This document shows, piece after piece, positions 14,119-15,763 of a stretch of 15,763 nucleotides of DNA; position 1 is the stretch's first letter; the number at the start of each line of letters is the position of its first letter. The notes under the pieces were generated by a model. That model was not told where the DNA came from. It saw only the letters and a list, made by a program, of their open reading frames with translations, and did not search any database. A program made the position numbers and the translations under genes. The stretch comes from JANXQE01 sp035651635 (GTDB lineage Bacteria; Verrucomicrobiota; Verrucomicrobiia; Limisphaerales; UBA8199). The stretch spans positions 1-15,763 of the forward strand of contig DASRFK010000083.1 of NCBI GenBank assembly GCA_035651635.1, written 5' to 3'.

Positions 14119-14207
14119 GGCTTAGAGGAATTGTTTTTCTCCCCCATTGTTTTCACCCGGCAGTTGTAGCCGAGAACGTAGTTCATTGGACGACGACAAG
14201 GATTCCA

Positions 14208-14261
14208 ACCCAAAAGGCTGCCCTTGCGTTCCAGAGGGGCTTTTGGGTAACATTTCTTTTT
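14208..14261 (+). terminator. rho-independent terminator candidate after the two-TM gene
   Basis: ACCCAAAAG (14208-14216) and CTTTTGGGT (14240-14248) make a perfect 9-bp stem, with CCC/GGG able to extend it across a bulge. A T-rich tail (TTTCTTTTT) begins 4 nt after the stem. It is well placed about 90 nt past the stop at 14118. Confidence 0.65.
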
Positions 14262-14326
14262 AATGGATTAAGAATCAGACCGTCGAGCTTGTCTAGCCGC
14301 GGCAAGGCTTAAAACTGACGCAGATT

Positions 14327-14584
14327 ATGAGAAGCGACTACGATGTATATGCTTACGGCTCCGAAGATTGGGGCGCCAGGACCGCATACCAAGTTGAGTG
14401 CCTTCGCACAATGACCGCCGCCGAGGTGACCAGAGCGATAGGCGATCAGACCCTTGAGCGGAAGGTTTCAACCACAAAGCGGCACGGGTTGGACTACAAG
14501 CTTTTGGAGATCTTCGTGCCGGTTCAATGGGAAGGGTTTGAAAAGCCAAAGACTGAGCTGGGAGTATACAAGCGCAGCATTTGA
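14327..14584 (+). CDS. small hypothetical protein, first of a two-gene unit
   Basis: This 85-codon frame gives a soluble, mixed-charge product with a helical middle (A-A-E-V-T-R-A-I-G-D-Q-T-L) and a beta-like end (Y-K-L-L-E-I-F-V-P-V-Q-W). It has no signal peptide, TM segment or motif that I recognise. The ATG has no SD. The stop lies 12 nt before the next gene in the same direction, which supports a shared transcript. A minus-strand frame across the same DNA (14325-14624) reads as Arg/Ser/Cys-rich chance sequence, so I prefer this strand. Confidence 0.5.
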   Translation: MRSDYDVYAYGSEDWGARTAYQVECLRTMTAAEVTRAIGDQTLERKVSTTKRHGLDYKLLEIFVPVQWEGFEKPKTELGVYKRSI

Positions 14585-14596
14585 CGGAGAGTCGGT

Positions 14597-15118
14597 ATGC
14601 CAAAATGGTATGGCGGAAGCACACTAAACCCAGCCGGATTTGTTCCGCCTAGGAACCAGTGGCGGGACCAGTGGGAAAGATTGCTTCGCTGGTTCGCTCG
14701 CGTTGAGGCTATTCATAAAAAAAGCCTGCGCAAAGAAATAGACGCCGACGACAACGATGTGGTTATTGCTTTTTTTCAGAACTGCAACCACCTTCGAGAT
14801 TGGCTCAAGGCGTCGAGGCCGGAATTGGAATCCGATCTGAACGCTCTGTTTCGAGGAAACTTTGAAATGCGTGCCTGCCGAAACATTTGCGACGGGTACA
14901 AGCACAAGAAGTTGGATAATCCTTCACACCCCGACCCCGACTTCAATCTTTACCGCGAGTATGACCCATTTGGGTTGATGGACGGCGGGCAACCCGTGAG
15001 GCCGCGCGTTGTTTTCACCGACGGACCAGACATTCGGAAATTCGATCTTTTTGAATTGGCATTTGAATGCATGAGGCTTTGGCAGGGATTCCTGCTGCGG
15101 CAAGGCCTCGTGACCTAA
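14597..15118 (+). CDS. small all-helical hypothetical protein with an R-N-I-C-D-G-x-K-H helix
   Basis: This 173-aa soluble protein starts with GGAGA 6 nt before its ATG, a good SD for this window. After a Trp-rich N-terminus (about 1-33), the body is predicted helical. It contains F-F-Q-N-C-N-H-L-R-D-W-L (59-70) and the most distinctive element, M-R-A-C-R95-N-I-C-D-G-Y-K-H103-K-K-L. An R-x-I/L-x-N/D-G-x-K-H helix recurs in a group of small uncharacterised helical proteins. It looks HEPN-like, although the R-to-H spacing is seven residues rather than the canonical four to six. A beta-like segment (R-P-R-V-V-F-T-D-G) and a final amphipathic helix follow. I do not assign RNase activity. The upstream 85-codon gene is the likely partner. 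Confidence 0.7.
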   Translation: MPKWYGGSTLNPAGFVPPRNQWRDQWERLLRWFARVEAIHKKSLRKEIDADDNDVVIAFFQNCNHLRDWLKASRPELESDLNALFRGNFEMRACRNICDGYKHKKLDNPSHPDPDFNLYREYDPFGLMDGGQPVRPRVVFTDGPDIRKFDLFELAFECMRLWQGFLLRQGLVT

Positions 15119-15763
15119 AGGTGAAAAGGATTTGACCATGATGGCGCGAGACATGGATTTGATTCGGGGAGTTAATGCTTCGGTTCGCACTCGATGATGT
15201 ATCCATACCCGCCGGAGGACGCGAGAAGAAGCTGCTTACGACGTGAAGCAGATGAGACTCGCTGGGTGGATAGGTCCCTCATAATTAAAGACATCAGCGG
15301 GCAGGCCCCCACTTCATTGCCGCAATTAGGCAAGACGGGATTTGGGCGAAGGTGAAGCCCGAGTCCAAGAATAAGTGATCATTTTCCTTAAGAATTGGTG
15401 GTCGAGCCTGCAGAGATAATCGGGAAGCAATCTCTCCATGGCCTTTGAGATACTTCTCAAGTTCAAGCGTGCAGTTCATGTTGTGCATGGCACGAAACTG
15501 GATCCTGCGCTGATTTTGACGACATTCAAGACCGTCTGAGCGCGTTACCGCAGCAGCCGTCACAGGCAGGGATGTGTACTGCATTGTCTCATTCGCGAAT
15601 TTCCAAGTCCGGAGCATCAATTTCCAAAAACCCGTCCGTGTGTGAACCCGTTCGGTCGCCTCTGCGACCGGGGCGAGCACGGGCGTGAGCCCGCGCGCAG
15701 CCCTTCTTCTCCTGTTCCAAAATGTATCGAATTCGGGGGCTGCGGCAGCCGGCCAAACATTCG
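15119..15763. other. terminal stretch without a convincing gene
   Basis: This is 645 nt after the helical protein gene. A plus-strand frame of 53 codons (15194-15355, starting M-M-Y-P-Y-P-P-E-D-A-R) and a minus-strand frame of 128 codons (15294-15680) overlap each other. Neither has an SD or a recognisable motif. I see no coding evidence strong enough for either, and one may be the edge of a decayed gene continuing past the window. Confidence 0.4.
15653..15670. repeat. 7-bp perfect hairpin with a tetraloop
   Basis: CGGTCGC, the loop CTCT and GCGACCG form a compact hairpin in a GC-rich patch near the window end. No T-run follows it on either strand, so it is not a classical terminator. It could be a repetitive intergenic hairpin, but I see only one copy here. 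Confidence 0.4.

Noticed and set aside
14325..14624. 99-codon minus-strand frame
   Set aside because: Its Arg/Ser/Cys-rich translation is typical of antisense to a real gene, and it covers a plausible two-gene plus-strand unit.
10900..15118. Integron cassette array suggested by many short genes
   Set aside because: Genes lie in both orientations, I found no GTTRRRY/RYYYAAC attC-like pairs at the gene boundaries, and the hairpin at 14208 is a terminator-type stem.
5243..15218. 14-nt match ATACCCGCCGGAGG shared by 5243-5256 (minus) and 15205-15218 (plus), as possible element ends
   Set aside because: About one such match is expected by chance in a window of this size, and the flanking sequence does not extend the similarity.
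15294..15680. 128-codon minus-strand frame near the end
   Set aside because: No SD, no recognisable motif, and overlap with another open frame. It may be part of a decayed gene, but I cannot support it.

Overview
This window reads as an accessory, mosaic stretch of a Gram-negative bacterial chromosome. A member of the Verrucomicrobiota is the best guess. The main pointer is the large secreted protein at 501-2741, which combines InlB-type bacterial repeats, a Y-x-(V/I) ... W-x-P-L module typical of verrucomicrobial exported proteins, and a C-terminal M23 peptidase. Many genes lack a clear Shine-Dalgarno site. CsgG/FlgO-type proteins imply an outer membrane. The phylum is an inference from protein architecture, not a measurement. 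I see no rRNA, tRNA, CRISPR array, transposase or integrase.

Layout. 1-500 is a long upstream stretch that opens with a 14-C run and holds no supportable gene. 501-2741 (+) is the secreted M23-type protein. It converges on, and overlaps by 14 nt, a small membrane-anchored PsbP-like protein (2728-3444, -). From 3750 to about 4030 (-) lies a decayed 3' end of a DnaG-type primase gene. Next come a small ORF (4049-4291, +) and a DpnII/MboI-like PD-(D/E)XK nuclease (4302-5078, +). An intact short primase follows (5286-6296, -). The nuclease is therefore bracketed by one dead and one living primase 3' end.

5286-8496 (-) is a module of VirD4/TraG-like ATPase, two-TM zinc-finger protein and primase. 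The ATPase and zinc-protein genes overlap by 22 nt, and the primase has its own good promoter candidate and SD. Across a 251-nt divergent region sits a (+) cluster at 8748-10952: a TM plus proline-rich plus CsgG-like protein, an exported CsgG/FlgO-domain protein, and a 113-aa stand-alone CBM21-like domain. Together these could make an inner-membrane ATPase, a periplasm-spanning anchor and an outer-membrane CsgG-type component, with no relaxase or classical T4SS scaffold in view. I offer this as the main candidate for an undescribed system, as inference only.

11058-15118 is a patchwork of small genes. It contains a 125-aa protein with a cysteine-rich tail and a truncated ImmA/HigA-type fragment. 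A translationally coupled pair encodes a DUF4145/zinc-ribbon protein and a TM/coiled-coil protein (12492-13148 and 11845-12495, -). A two-TM protein with a conserved C-terminal domain (13399-14118, +) is followed by a good terminator, then by a two-gene unit (14327-15118, +) whose second product is a small helical protein. The nuclease, the DUF4145 pair and the toxin-antitoxin debris give the region the look of a defence or mobile-element island. The last 645 nt hold no convincing gene.
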